A stretch of 64,000 bases of DNA from NCBI GenBank assembly GCA_910589415.1, contig OU342631.1:8494001-8558000 (forward strand). The letters are read 5' to 3'. Position numbers and translations under genes: made by a program. Of this stretch, positions 1-10,897 are shown piece by piece (position 1 is the stretch's first letter; the number at the start of each line of letters is the position of its first letter). The DNA comes from Malachius bipustulatus (lineage: Eukaryota > Arthropoda > Insecta > Coleoptera > Melyridae). Below the pieces are notes generated by a model, which did not search any database, was not told the DNA's origin, and worked only from the letters and a program-made list of their open reading frames with translations.

Positions 1-789
1 TCACCAAATATTTTTCAGCAATACGTATAGGTACCTAATTAATTAAGAGCGATCGAATAGTTATTACATGCGGTAATTATTTTCTAGAATGCAATATTCT
101 AAACACAATTACAATTAAAGAACGATGAAATTTACAAATTTGTAGCAAGTTAACAAATGCTGTAATTTCGCGATGAAGTTATTTAATTAATAACTTCGTG
201 ACTTCGAAAAAATGAAAAAACAAGTATCTATAGCTTATTTTTGCGAATAACAAGTGCGGAAAGTAAATAATCAATGCAAAGTAACTTATTGCATTGAAAT
301 TTTGACAAAATGAAATGCGAATGATTTTTTTTGAAATGTGATTAATTGATCTGATTTCAATTAATGACATAAATCCGGCTCGAAGGACCAATGTTTGGGG
401 TTCTTATCACAGGCGCAATTATATTTTTACGACTGTCTAAGACGCCGGCGGTAGGGTACAGAAAACAGCTTTAGTTCCTGTAATTCCCAATAAACGCGGA
501 TTAATGACTAGTGGCGGTGTAGCGATAAATGCGGGTAAAAGAATTATATATTGATAAGGATAAGAAGTAATTAGGAAAAACAAGCGGGTACTTACAATTG
601 GATGACAACAGCGAGCGTGCGAATATAGCGGAGCGCGGAGCGATATTTTTGCGTGCGACCGTCTCGAAGTCTTAATCTTCACTCTTCACCTGTAGGTTCT
701 TCCTTCAGGGGTGCGGGGCGAGTATCGATGCGTCGTAGTGCACTCTGCCGTCCGGACCACAGGCGGGTGTAGGAACGGGAAATGAGGAC
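1..789. other. AT-rich non-coding flank with a GC-rich patch
   Basis: No open frame here resembles a known protein. About 430-470 and 590-780 are richer in G+C than the surroundings. On the minus strand a GTAAGT-type donor occurs near 595, so a non-coding exon of a gene to the left is possible, but nothing else supports it. Confidence 0.4.
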
Positions 790-871
790 GGAACAAGATA
801 TAAACATAATTTGCCTCAGCATTATAAATCTAAACATTCCAAAGCAGGTATAGTGAATAAATGTGATCAAT
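790..871 (+). pseudogene. Relic fragment of the C2H2 zinc-finger gene family
   Basis: About 80 bases translate (plus strand) as GTRYKHNLPQHYKSKHSKAG followed by a decayed IVNKCDQ and stop. This is the back half of one finger, the linker and the first part of the next, and it matches the finger/linker pattern of the genes at 5603 and 14522 at both DNA and protein level. Nothing recognisable continues on either side and the next finger is broken, so it is a relic of a third copy, not a gene. The minus-strand reading of this stretch is a shadow. Confidence 0.65.
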
Positions 872-1339
872 AATAGACATCGGATTATATTTATTTATAT
901 TTATTTGCATATAACTCACTTTTTGTCACATTATCGCATATTAAAGACTTTTTCCATTTATATTGCATAATTCACGATTTTATTAGTTTACATAACTTGT
1001 CAATTTTAAGTGGAATAGAATTTCTAAAATATTATTTATTAGGCAGTTCTTGGAAACGAGATAATAGGGACTGTGTACCTGCAAGCTCGAATGCATGAAA
1101 ACTCGTTCCTCTGTCTGTATGTAGTTGCGCTTTTTTCGGATGTTTTGCTGCGCCCTGGAAGGGGAGAGAGCAGAGTACCTATCGATACCTACCATACCGA
1201 TCGGCGATCACACCATCCCAGTTATCTGTTAGAACACGAATTTTATGGAATGTGCGATGGTGTATTCTATTGTTATATTGTGCATTGTCTCGCTTACACA
1301 ATAAAAAAAAAGTCCATTAAAAAAAACTCCGAGATAAGC
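872..1339. other. AT-rich spacer, nothing recognised
   Basis: No coding similarity, RNA gene or clear repeat seen. A short open frame at 1073-1348 has no recognisable domain. Confidence 0.35.
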
Positions 1340-1815
1340 AGAACGTAATTATCCCAGATTTATAGATTTGCGGCAACAAATTTGCATTTTATCCATTAGT
1401 TTATAATCAGATTCTGACCAAATAATTTCTCGGCCACTGAATAAAAGACAGTTTTTTGTCTAAATTGAACAAGAAATCTATTAAAATAATCAAAACTGTA
1501 TTTTATTCAGTGGCGGAGAAATTATTAAAAAAAAAAGTGTAACGACATATATCTAAATCTCCGCTACTGGATTAAATAATAAATTACTATGAATGGTAGA
1601 CTGTAGAACCCATTTAGCATTGTAATTTTGAGAACTTGCAATTATTCCAATCAGCAATTTTTTATTTAATTCTCAAAAAACTGGAATTTTTTAAAAACTT
1701 TAACACCCTGTATCTCGAAAACTAAAGCTCTATAAGGACCTATGTTTATTGAAATTTTTATGTTTTAAATTACTTGCGGAATTGCCATGAGCATTTTCGC
1801 AGATAAAATCTGGAC
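1340..1815 (+). repeat. Dispersed repeat, copy 1 (partner at 8595-9080), with inner palindrome
   Basis: Shares several blocks in the same order with 8595-9080: the block around GGCAACAAATTTGC, the 'cgacatat..c.a.atctccgc' block near 1541, and CACCCTGTATCTCGAAAACT near 1707. It holds a 106-base near-perfect palindrome (1421-1526; arms contain GCCACTGAATAAAA). It ends in ACCACCCTGTATA near 1803-1815, the TA-flanked CCCTG-type end seen on many elements of this window. Probably a non-autonomous DNA transposon relic. Confidence 0.6.
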
Positions 1816-1841
1816 CACCCTGTATAGACAATTTAGAGGAA

Positions 1842-3523
1842 CACATAATAATAATAAATTTTATTGACGCCATTTAGCAATTTACATTATAATAATTACA
1901 ACAACAATATACAGGTATTTATACAAACATATGCTACAAAATAATATTCTTTAAACACTTTTTAAAAACTTTGTTTTGTACAGAAAAATCTATATGTACG
2001 CTATACACATTTACTAGACTAGCACATCTATCAACAGGACTGTTAAGACCATAACATGTCCTATGTTGACGTACGTGTAATATTGCATGGTCACGAGTGG
2101 TATAATTTGGAATATGCAACATAAATAATTTCAACAACTCTGTACAGTTGAAACCTCCACTTAGTGTCTTTTGTGTGAAATTAATACAAAAAAAAGTATG
2201 TCTGGATGAGAGGGATTGTAGACCGAAGTAGGTTAAGAAATGGTCGTAATATTCACTGATGTATGTGTTCCCTGACTTAAAGCAGACATACCTGATTAGT
2301 CGTTGTTGGATGTTTTCAAACCTTTTAATATGTGTGCCATAATAGGGAAACCATACTACACAACAGTAATCCAACATACTCCTAATAAGTGAGATGAACA
2401 ATACAACAATAGATCTAGAATTTTTAAATTTTTTCGTTGTCTTTTTGATGAATCCCAGCATTTTATTGGCCTTCGATATAATTAGATTCATGTGACAATT
2501 ATTGAATGTGACCCTAGAATCCATTACAACCCCCAGATCAGATATCTGATTTACAGATTCCAACATAACATTATTTATCTGGTATTTACTATTATAAGGA
2601 GAACTCTTTTTAGTGAAATTAATAGATTTGCATTTACCAATGTTTAAGTCCATTTGATTCAATTCACACCAATGAAAAATCCTGTCTAAATCATCCTGAA
2701 GGTATCTACTGTCATCTTTAGATTTTGTCTGTATAAAAATTTTCATATCATCAGCAAAAAGTAAAAATTTAGAATGATGTATCATGTCTTTAATATCGTT
2801 AATGTATAGAAGGAACAAAAAAGGTCCCAAATACGAACCTTGAGGCACTCCAGATGGTACGTCATAAAAATTTGAAATGTGACCCCTCACCCTGACAGCC
2901 TGTTTGCGATCTATTAAGAAAGATTCCAGCTATCTAAGCAAAGGTCCATTCAAGCCATGCCACTCCAGTTTTTAACCAATCTGCTGTGATTCACGCAGTC
3001 AAATGCTTTAGTAAAGTCTGTATAAACTGCGTCAACCCCGGCACCTTTTTCCAAAGAATTGACAATGAAATCAGCAAAAATAAATAAATTTGTGCATGTC
3101 GACTTACCCGTCATGAATCCATGTTGTTCGTCTATAATGATATTTTTAAACAAGCTCGTCAGTTTATCAGTGACAATCTTGTCCAACAATTTTGGAATAC
3201 AAGACTGTATGCTTATTGCTCTATAGTTATCGACGAGAGACCTATTACCTTTTTTATAAACTGGAACCGCAAAGCTTGACTTCCATACTGCTGGGAAAAT
3301 TCCTTGAGAAAGAGATTTATTAAAAATAATATAAAGCGGCCAGCAAAGCGAAGCAGAGCAATTTCTAATAAACATAGGTGGAATTGAATCAGGACCAACG
3401 CTCCCATTAGGATCAACATTATTTAAGGTTTTTAAAAGTTCTTCGTGAGAGACCGCCAGCCCGGTACAACAGAACGCAGAATCTCCACCGTCAAGATAAT
3501 CATTATTTGCGTTTGACGCCTTT
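1842..3523 (-). pseudogene. Decayed non-LTR retrotransposon, reverse transcriptase region
   Basis: Read on the minus strand, 3523 to 2950 gives the RT fingers/palm (DPNGSVGPDSIPPMFIRN, then a VDNYRAISI block, and DFTKAFDCVNHSRL). After a frame break near 2950-2975 and an in-frame stop, 2890-1934 gives the GVPQGS block, the catalytic FADD (F-A-D-D form of YxDD) and the thumb. The 3' end has AATAAA and a short TTA-type tail at about 1842-1860, typical of Jockey/CR1-like elements. No endonuclease or gag-like ORF lies upstream: the element is 5' truncated and joined at about 3523 to an oppositely oriented element. The FADD core is intact, but the frameshift and stop make it inactive. Confidence 0.85.
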
Positions 3524-4742
3524 TATAGGGGATATAAAGGCCTTGCTCCACTAATCGCGGAATCATTGTCTTCGTCTTAATTATTCTAAAACCAAGTTAT
3601 TGTTATTTGGTCCACCATCTAGTGTAGCGGCACTGACTCACAACTTCTTTGTAAATGTTGGAGATACTGTTGTCTTTCCTTCCTCAGAGGCAAGTAGCTT
3701 GGGCTTGATACTTGACAGCTCTCTTCGATTTAGGTGTCACATCTCACGGTGCTTGAGATCTGCTTATTTTAAACTGAGAACACTATATTCCTGGAGGGGG
3801 CTTCTTGATCGGCAGACGAAAGCAACGGTATGTAACGCCTTGGTTCTCTCGCGACTGGATTACTGTGACTTTGTCTATGGGCCGAGTATTCTTAAGGAGG
3901 ATGTTCGACGGATTCGGGTGCTGCAAAACTCCTGCTTGCGTTTTGTTTATGGCATACGTCGGCGCCATCCTATTTCGCATAAGCTTAGTGAGGTGTGCTG
4001 GCTTGATATGGGCGCAAGACGACTTTTGCATGCAGCCTGTCTGTATCACAAAATAATATTGTATAAAACTCCACCTTATCTGTCAGACTTATAATAACCT
4101 ATCGTACAGATGTACATAATGTCCATGTAAGATTCAGGGGAAAATTAAATATACCTAGACACAGAACGGAGTCATTTAAGCGCTCGTTCCGATACCAAAT
4201 CGCTCATGTATACAACTTTATCTCTGATCATTTTAAATCTTTTAATGTTAGGGCTTTCAGGAAATCTTATTGGCAGATTTTATTCGGCGAGCAGACTTTG
4301 CGTTTGTGATACCACTGATACCTAGGTATGTTCTCATCTTTCTCTATTGACTTGTTTTTGTACAACTTTATGCTGCTTGTGAGCTTGTGGCATAAAGTGT
4401 ATTCTATTCTATGATGGTGACCACAGGGCAGTTTGCCATGGGTGAGTTGGGTGCTTTGACTTGTGTTGTGGCTGTGCATTGTGCATTGCCTATGGGCAAT
4501 ATATTTATTACCTTTTGGTGTGTTGAAGTTTTTTAGGTGATTTCTCGGGTAGGATTATACCTAGTATACAAATTATCTATTTACGGGTTAAGGTAATCAG
4601 GGTGTACTTATACAAGTGCAAACTGTCCTTCGCCTTTTCTTCTCACTCACAATCTAGTTTAGGATAACTATTGTTTTATATAGGTAGGTACTATTTGTAT
4701 TTGAACTTGAAGTGAGAGAATAAAGTCTTATTATTATTCTTA
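3524..4742 (+). pseudogene. 3' fragment of a second non-LTR retrotransposon
   Basis: Plus-strand frames encode the post-catalytic RT/thumb region (SSLGLILDSSLRFRCHIS, then SRLDYCDFVYG and RRIRVLQNSCLRFVYGIRR). The frame stops at 4094 and resumes at about 4129-4310 (FKRSFRYQIAHVYNFI to GEQTLRL), the normal C-terminal end of such ORFs. The 3' end shows AATAAA and a TTATTATTATT tail at about 4720-4742. The catalytic palm is missing, so this is a 5'-truncated copy. It lies head to head with the element at 1842-3523 and belongs to a different subfamily. Confidence 0.75.
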
Positions 4743-4811
4743 TTTACTTGCTGATAGTCTGTGAATAAAAAATTCCTAACTTTTGGTGAGAATGAGAAAG
4801 TCAACCCTATA

Positions 4812-4852
4812 GCACAGTATAGAGTCTGACCTGACCTGACTCTATACTGTGC
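4812..4852. repeat. Perfect 15-bp hairpin
   Basis: Arms GCACAGTATAGAGTC (4812-4826) and its exact reverse complement (4838-4852) enclose an 11-base loop. A few flanking bases (CTATAG side) also pair imperfectly. It lies just upstream of the zinc-finger duplication unit. Function unknown; a miniature transposon footprint is possible. Confidence 0.7.
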
Positions 4853-4859
4853 CTATAGT

Positions 4860-5602
4860 ATGCGTCAGTGTCGGTAATACAGGTGCCCTACACATTTCAT
4901 CTTCTCTTTGGCTCTCATTTTATATTGTTTTATGCAAATTCATTTCCAGGATCTTTTCATTAGTTATTTGTATCTAATCTCTCCATACACGTTAACTTGA
5001 CAATGAAACTTTATAATGCGCAGCTGCAGGCCCTTTATTATTGCCAAGCAGTCCGTGTAGCGAGGGTCATGAGGAGGGGCTAAAGTTCATAGGGAATACC
5101 GATGTTGCCAAATTGCACCGATTGCAAAATTGAAACTTTAGGCGGCTCTCTGCTGGGAGTGCTGGGGCTCGGTCATGTGCTTTCAAACCGATAGCTTCAT
5201 AGATGGCTTCATAGCTTCGTTATTTTTAGCCTGCTTTTGTTGTCTAAACTGTCATTTTCTTGTCTGCTCCGCCACATGCCAAAATTGTCACTTTTTGTCA
5301 AATGATTATTGAACTGCCATGAGACGGGCGGGTCCACTGTGATACCGCCATTGGCCATTGCCGGATGGATTGCCGTTTGCCGATTTGCCGACTGCCGTCC
5401 ATTGCCGCCATTGAATAAAGAAGAAAATTTCTGCTGTGCTTTCTGTTTTGTTTTATGCTATGCTATGCTTAATAATTAGGTACCTACCTAATTCTTAACT
5501 TACGATCGCGAGTAACTAACACATCGCAAGTGTTTTGATATTCATGAATTTATATTTTGAATTATTATAATTTGGCGATAAATTAATAACAACATTAATA
5601 AC
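4860..5602 (+). promoter_or_regulatory. Upstream region of zinc-finger gene A, with ATTGCCG repeats
   Basis: No gene. The stretch 5335-5415 carries repeated ATTGCCG/TTGCCG words, a degenerate minisatellite also found in shorter form upstream of copy B (near 13145-13185). Conserved with copy B: the GGATCGCGAGTAACTA-like block, CGCAAGTGTTTT, and the AT-rich stretch just before the start codon. The transcription start is not identifiable by eye. Confidence 0.45.
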
Positions 5603-7625
5603 ATGAGTGCAGAAGAAGTACACTGGTTCCCTCCGCGACAAGACAAAAATTACGGAACTGAAACAAAAGCAGATAGTAATAAATGTGATTTTCTCCTACC
5701 ATCAGAGATAAAGTGTGAAAATGAACAAACGGATCCGCCGCCGACCTGCCATAAGCTGCTCAATTTTGACAATTGTTATGAAGAAACTTCCTCACCTGTC
5801 CCCATCAAAAGGGAACCAGAAGACGAAGACTCCAAACAGGACCTTCAGCTTCAAGAGGAAAATGTTTTTTTGAAAGAAGAAATCGACATCGAAGAGCACA
5901 AGCCTGTATGGGAGCGAATCAGAGGGACAAGTGGGGCTGGGCTGTTTGCTGATGGAATTGGGCAACAAAATGAAAATGACTCTGTCGAAGAAGGTAACGG
6001 TAACTCTTCCAGGAGTAAAAGCGCAGAACTAGTCGTGAAGTATAATTGTGCGCATTGTCCGTATAAGACGAACGAGAGACATTCTTTCACCACACATTAT
6101 AATCGTGTACACAAACAATGTACAAAAACGTATCGATGTGATGAATGTTCTTATACAACCAGATTTAAATGTGATTTAACCAAACATCATAAAATGAAAC
6201 ATTCAAAAGAAGGGAGAGTGTATAAATGTGTGGAATGTTCTTATGAAACGAGGGATGGAAGCAATTTCACCAAACATTGTAAATATAAACATTCAAAAGG
6301 ACCAGCAGAAATGTTCAAATGTGATCAATGTTCATATGAAACAAAAAGGAAAGGTGATTTGACTCAACATTACAAAATAAAACACTCTAAAGATGCAGAA
6401 GTGCATAAATGTGATCAATGTTCATATGGAACAAAATATAAATTTGCTTTGACCCAACATCAAAAAATAAACCATTCAGAAAGATCAGAAGTGTATAAAT
6501 GTGATCAATGTTCATATGGAACAAAATATAAACATTATTTGACTCAACATTATAAATGCCAACACTCTAAAGATGCAGAAGTGTATAAATGTGATCAATG
6601 TTCATATGGAACTAAATATAAACATTTTTTGACTCAACATTTGAACTATAAACATTCCAAAGATGCTACAGTGCATAAATGTAATCAATGTTCATATGAA
6701 ACAAAAAGGAAAGGTGATTTGAATCAACATTTAAAAATAAAACACTCTAAAGATGCAAAAGTTCATAAATGCGATCAATGTTCATTTGAAACTAAATATA
6801 AATATGTTTTGAAGACACATAAAATCAAACATTCAAAAGAATCAGAAGTGTATAAATGTGATCAATGTTCATATGGAACAAAATATAAAGATTATTTGAC
6901 TCGACATTATAAACGTAATCACTTTAAAGATGCAAAAGTGATTAAATGTGAGGAATGTTCTTATGAAACGATAGATAAATGCAATTTCACCCAACATTAT
7001 AAAAGGAAACATTCCAAAGAAGAGACAGTGTATAAATGTGATCAATGTTCATTGGAAACTAAATATAAACATCATTTGATTCGGCATTATAAATGTAAAC
7101 ATTCGAAAGAAGGAGAAGTGTATAAATGTGATCAATGTTCATATGAAACAAGAAATAGGTTCCATTTTAGCCGCCATAGTAGGACAATTAAGCATTCAAA
7201 AGTAGTTCAAATGTATAAATGTTACAAGTGTTCCTTTGTAGTAAACACTAGAAGTGATTTCGTCAGACATTATAAACGTAAACACGCAAAACAACCTGAA
7301 ATGGTAATGTGAAAATGTCTGTATGAAAATATTGTTTGAAATAAATCGGACTTTTTAAATGGACTGAGACATAGAGGGTTCACCCGGTTTAAATCAAGTG
7401 ATTTTCAAATATTAATCAATGATTAATAATTGTTCACGAAAATCACCAAAATATTATAATAATAGAAGGGTGCCATCATAAACCCCAGACAATAATTAAT
7501 TATTATTGCTTTCTTTTTAAAATTGAAACCTTCAAACTGCCATTGATCATAATTTATATATTCCTGCTTTAAGTTTGAATAGATGCAGTCGATAATTAGG
7601 GAACCAACAAAATTATTGTATTGTT
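4984..7625 (+). repeat. Segmental duplication unit A (zinc-finger gene with flanks)
   Basis: Homologous to unit B at about 12940-18640. The match starts at the GTTAACTTG.CAATGAAAC block (near 4990), runs through the promoter (CGCAAGTGTTTT.ATATTCAT), the whole ORF and the 3' flank (AATAGAAGGGTGCCATCAT near 7465), and ends near ATAGATGCAGT..ATAATTA (7580-7600). Unit A lacks the large insertions of unit B and so preserves the empty sites. Confidence 0.85.
5603..7312 (+). CDS. C2H2 zinc-finger protein, 14 fingers (copy A)
   Basis: Single-exon frame of 569 aa beginning MSAEEVHWFPP. Residues 1 to about 145 are acidic and disordered, with SUMO-type psi-K-x-E sites (IKREPE, LKEEIDIEE) and no ZAD, KRAB or BTB motif. 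From about residue 150, 14 C2H2 fingers follow, most of form C-x2-C-x12-H-x4-H with the core CDQCSYGTKYK. Linkers are SKDAEVYK-like rather than TGEKP. This type is expanded by lineage-specific duplication in insects. Likely a nuclear DNA-binding protein; target unknown. All fingers keep their ligands, so the copy looks intact. AATAAA occurs at about 7340. The start is supported because copy B begins at the homologous ATG. DNA of neighbouring fingers is very similar, which favours internal recombination. Confidence 0.9.
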   Translation: MSAEEVHWFPPRQDKNYGTETKADSNKCDFLLPSEIKCENEQTDPPPTCHKLLNFDNCYEETSSPVPIKREPEDEDSKQDLQLQEENVFLKEEIDIEEHKPVWERIRGTSGAGLFADGIGQQNENDSVEEGNGNSSRSKSAELVVKYNCAHCPYKTNERHSFTTHYNRVHKQCTKTYRCDECSYTTRFKCDLTKHHKMKHSKEGRVYKCVECSYETRDGSNFTKHCKYKHSKGPAEMFKCDQCSYETKRKGDLTQHYKIKHSKDAEVHKCDQCSYGTKYKFALTQHQKINHSERSEVYKCDQCSYGTKYKHYLTQHYKCQHSKDAEVYKCDQCSYGTKYKHFLTQHLNYKHSKDATVHKCNQCSYETKRKGDLNQHLKIKHSKDAKVHKCDQCSFETKYKYVLKTHKIKHSKESEVYKCDQCSYGTKYKDYLTRHYKRNHFKDAKVIKCEECSYETIDKCNFTQHYKRKHSKEETVYKCDQCSLETKYKHHLIRHYKCKHSKEGEVYKCDQCSYETRNRFHFSRHSRTIKHSKVVQMYKCYKCSFVVNTRSDFVRHYKRKHAKQPEMVM

Positions 7626-8594
7626 TTTCATCTCGTGCATCTCACTTGGCTGGATCATGGACTTGGAAATAAACAATAAATGCAAAAGAATTAATGCTTG
7701 TCCTTTTTTATTGTTATTTATTGTATTCTTGAATAGCGAAAGTGGTTTCACTGGCTTATCACTTTTTGTGGTACCTACTTCAGCCCCCTGAAGAATTCTC
7801 ATTCTCCATAAGTAAGGTAATGTTTGTAACTTTTCTGATTTTTAACTGATCCTCGCTGGTCAATAAAACATGAAAAAAAAACATTCCTTTATACTACGTT
7901 GTAGTAATAAGAATATTTTCTAATAAAATTACATTACATGGCCAAGTAAATTTGTTTCAATTCATTAATTCAATTTTATCACTTTTAATTAAAATAACCC
8001 TGCAAACAAATGCAAAATTTATGGTGTGACCACTCGTTACACACGAGTGTAAATGTGAAATGTTGGAATTATTATCAAAAAATTGTAGATTGCACAATTT
8101 CCTTCAACGAATAATGTTCTTACAGTTTTTTCATAGGAGGACTAATCATTTTGTGAGGACCTACTGCGATTTTAATAATAAAAATTTTAAATTGTCTTCA
8201 CTAGACTAGAATGGTACCTCATCCTTGCCGAACATTTGGCGTAATTTAGCCGAAGCTTCCATATTCATTCAGTGATTCTGATTTGGTAAAATATTTATTC
8301 GACATATTTGTAAAACCTAGAATAAACCATGCAGTACGAGACATATGTCAAAACAAGAATATATCATTTTCTTATTGTTTGCACTTGGAAATACTTAAAA
8401 TAGAGATCATACCACATTATTAGTAAGTATAGGTAATTAAAAAAATCATGATTTTTTTGAACCGTGGACCGATATATGAATGTAGAACGTATCCTCTGAG
8501 TAGGCCAGTCTTTGTTGTTTTATTGTATTTATAATTGAAAAACATATCCCTCATTATTATGCAAAATTAAACGTAAATCAAATTAACAGAATAG
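7626..8594. other. AT-rich intergenic spacer, nothing recognised
   Basis: No coding similarity or RNA gene seen. A short self-complementary CTCGTTACACACGAG occurs near 8031. The small open frame at 7596-7802 (minus) shows no domain. Confidence 0.4.
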
Positions 8595-9080
8595 GCAGAA
8601 CGAAACCAACCCAAGTTATAGACTTTGGCAACAAATTTGCGTTTTAGCGAGCGTTTTAGTAATTGCATTTAGCAGTCAACTCCGCCACTGCTAAGCGGAG
8701 GTAGAAAATGTATCAAAATTGCTAATTTTCTACATTCATTTTTAATGAATGGAAATAGTGTGTATTACGACAAAAATAGTAAAGTTACTTTTCTCTTTTA
8801 ATAAACAGCACGAGGTATCTATCAAAAATGTCACATTTCCATAAAACACAGTGGCGTATAAGTTATTTTAAAAAAGGTCACGACATATCCAGATCTCCGC
8901 CAATGGATTAAAATTTTCTGTTGGGAGTATCAAATCATGTACTTCAATTATTGGTACAACTGTCAAAAAATTCGAGCTATCAATAAATATTGGATTTTTC
9001 GAAGAACTCATCTTAACACCCTGTATCTCGAAAACTAAAGCTTTAACGAGCCTTATCTACAGGAAATTTTTCCCTAATTT
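8595..9080 (+). repeat. Dispersed repeat, copy 2 (partner at 1340-1815)
   Basis: Shares ordered blocks with 1340-1815: ttggCAACAAATTTGC, a CACGACATATCCAGATCTCC block and CACCCTGTATCTCGAAAACT. The inner palindrome is more degraded. No coding capacity. Confidence 0.6.
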
Positions 9081-9409
9081 TGCGGCATTTCCTATATATT
9101 CCAGTTTAGTTAAAAAAATTAAACTTTATACTTCTAAGATCTACTATTAGTGGAGTGATTTTATTTTTATACACCTTCTTCAGTTGTTATCTGGTAGACA
9201 CAATAATTTGAGAAAAAAATCAGCCTTGTGGAAATGTCAAAAAAGTAATTTTTTGGGTAATTGTATACATTCGCGGCTCCTAAGTTTCATCAATTTTTTC
9301 GGGACCGAGGAGCGAATTAGGGGTGCTGGGTGGGTAAGACGCTAAAAACAGCTATTGCAAAGCTAATATTAAGGTCACAACTAAGGCCTCTTTGACACTA
9401 CGGTGGAAT

Positions 9410-9530
9410 TTCTATTTTTTTCTTCACTTTCAGGGCAAGGAAAATCTTCGAGAATAACAGTATAGCACGATTTTTATTTTCAAATTTGCATTTATTTTGC
9501 ATTTATATTCCAAAAATCGTAACATCAAAT
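9410..9530 (-). repeat. Dispersed repeat, inverted copy at 55075-55175
   Basis: Read on the minus strand it matches the plus strand near 55080-55165: TTTTGGAAT, then a doubled ATGCAAA/ATAAATGCAAA segment, then CTCGAAGATTTTCCTTG. About 100 bases align with small differences. Non-coding. Confidence 0.65.
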
Positions 9531-9563
9531 TCTGTGTTCTGTTCACGATATATGAGAAAAGCG

Positions 9564-9592
9564 GTATACAGACGGAGTCCGCGTCTGTATAC
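9564..9592. repeat. 11-bp hairpin
   Basis: GTATACAGACG (9564-9574) pairs exactly with 9582-9592 across a 7-base loop. No U-tract or gene context gives it a role. Confidence 0.5.
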
Positions 9593-9815
9593 GTTTGGGA
9601 GCGGTTCCCATTGTTATATAAGTGGTTTCATCATCATCCATAGTTAGATCCGAGACTATAGTATAGTGGTATTTCTCGGCGCTTGTGTCAGGACCGTACT
9701 TTCGTTGCACTCCCAAAATCAAATTTCAAAGTCGTTTTGTGGCCTTCCCTTTTATTTGCAAAGCTAATGAATACCTTCCTGGTGTTACTATATAGGTATG
9801 TTCTCCACCCCTATA

Positions 9816-10689
9816 CAGGGTGTTCTACAAGCTCTATGACAAACTTTGACAGATGGTAGGTTGCTTGATTTTAAACATATTTTTTTTTAATAAACATGGG
9901 TCCGATTCGTTTTTGTTTAGAAGTTACAAACATTTAACCTTTATTAACAATCAACAATAAAAATTTAAATTAAATGATAATCACAAAACTTGAGACTATA
10001 AAAATTGTTCGAAATGTCCACCCTCAGCTTGAATGCAAGCCTCACATCGACGAACTAAATAAGATTCGGTCACTCGAAGAATGAGATTTGGATCATTTCT
10101 TATTTGGTTAGCTGCATCTTGAATTCTTTCAAGTAACTGCTGATGGGTAGCGATTTCAACATGGTAGACCAGCTGCTTCATGTGTCCCCATAAATAAAAA
10201 TCCAGAGGATTCAGATCGGGAGAACGAGGTGGCCATGATATTGGACCTCCTTGACCTATCCATTTATCATATCATGGCCACCTCGTTCTCCCGATCTGAA
10301 TCCTCTGGATTTTTATTTATGGGGACACATGAAGCAGCTGGTCTACCATGTTGAAATCGCTACCCATCAGCAGTTACTTGAAAGAATTCAAGATGCAGCT
10401 AACCAAATAAGAAATGATCCAAATCTCATTCTTCGAGTGACCGAATCTTTAGTTCGTCGATGTGAGGCTTGCATTCAAGCTGAGGGTGGACATTTCGAAC
10501 AATTTTTATAGTCTTAAGTTTTGTGATTATCATTTAATTTAAATTTTTATTGTTGATTGTTAATAAAGGTTAAATGCTTGTAACTTCTAAACAAAAACGA
10601 ATCGGACCCATGTTTATTAAAAAAATATGTTTAAAATCAAGCAACCTACCATCTGTCAAAGTTTGTCATAGAGCTTGTAGAACACCCTC
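9816..10689. mobile_element. Foldback built from the 3' end of a Tc1/mariner-type transposon
   Basis: Two arms of about 420 bases (9816-10240 and 10269-10689) are near-perfect reverse complements around a 28-base centre. Each arm codes, toward its outer end, for the same C-terminal part of a DDE transposase: WPPRSPDLNPLDFYLWG, containing the third catalytic Asp, through to GGHFEQFL and stop (left arm on minus to 9996; right arm on plus to 10511). The outer ends read ACAGGGTGTTCTACAAG and the flank is TA on the left; on the right the end is CCCTC, a slight decay. The first two catalytic Asp are absent, so it is non-autonomous. The left arm carries a 1-codon change (ESYLVRR versus ESLVRR). Confidence 0.85.
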
Positions 10690-10897
10690 TATAGGTGTCA
10701 TAGTGAAACTGCAGGAGCCGCGGCGGGCGCGGATGTATATAATGACCATTTTTTGCATCTTGCGTGGGTGGTAGAGTAGGTAACCTTTGCTTTCAAGGCA
10801 ATACTTCAAACGCGGGTAGCCATTTATAATTTTTCTCTATGATGGTAGCGTGCCGTTGTCCTCACTTACGATATCAAAACAACAAAAGGGAGATATA

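Noticed and set aside
590..870. Minus-strand first exon of an off-window gene
   Set aside because: Only a donor-like GTAAGT supports it, and part of the region is a plus-strand zinc-finger relic.
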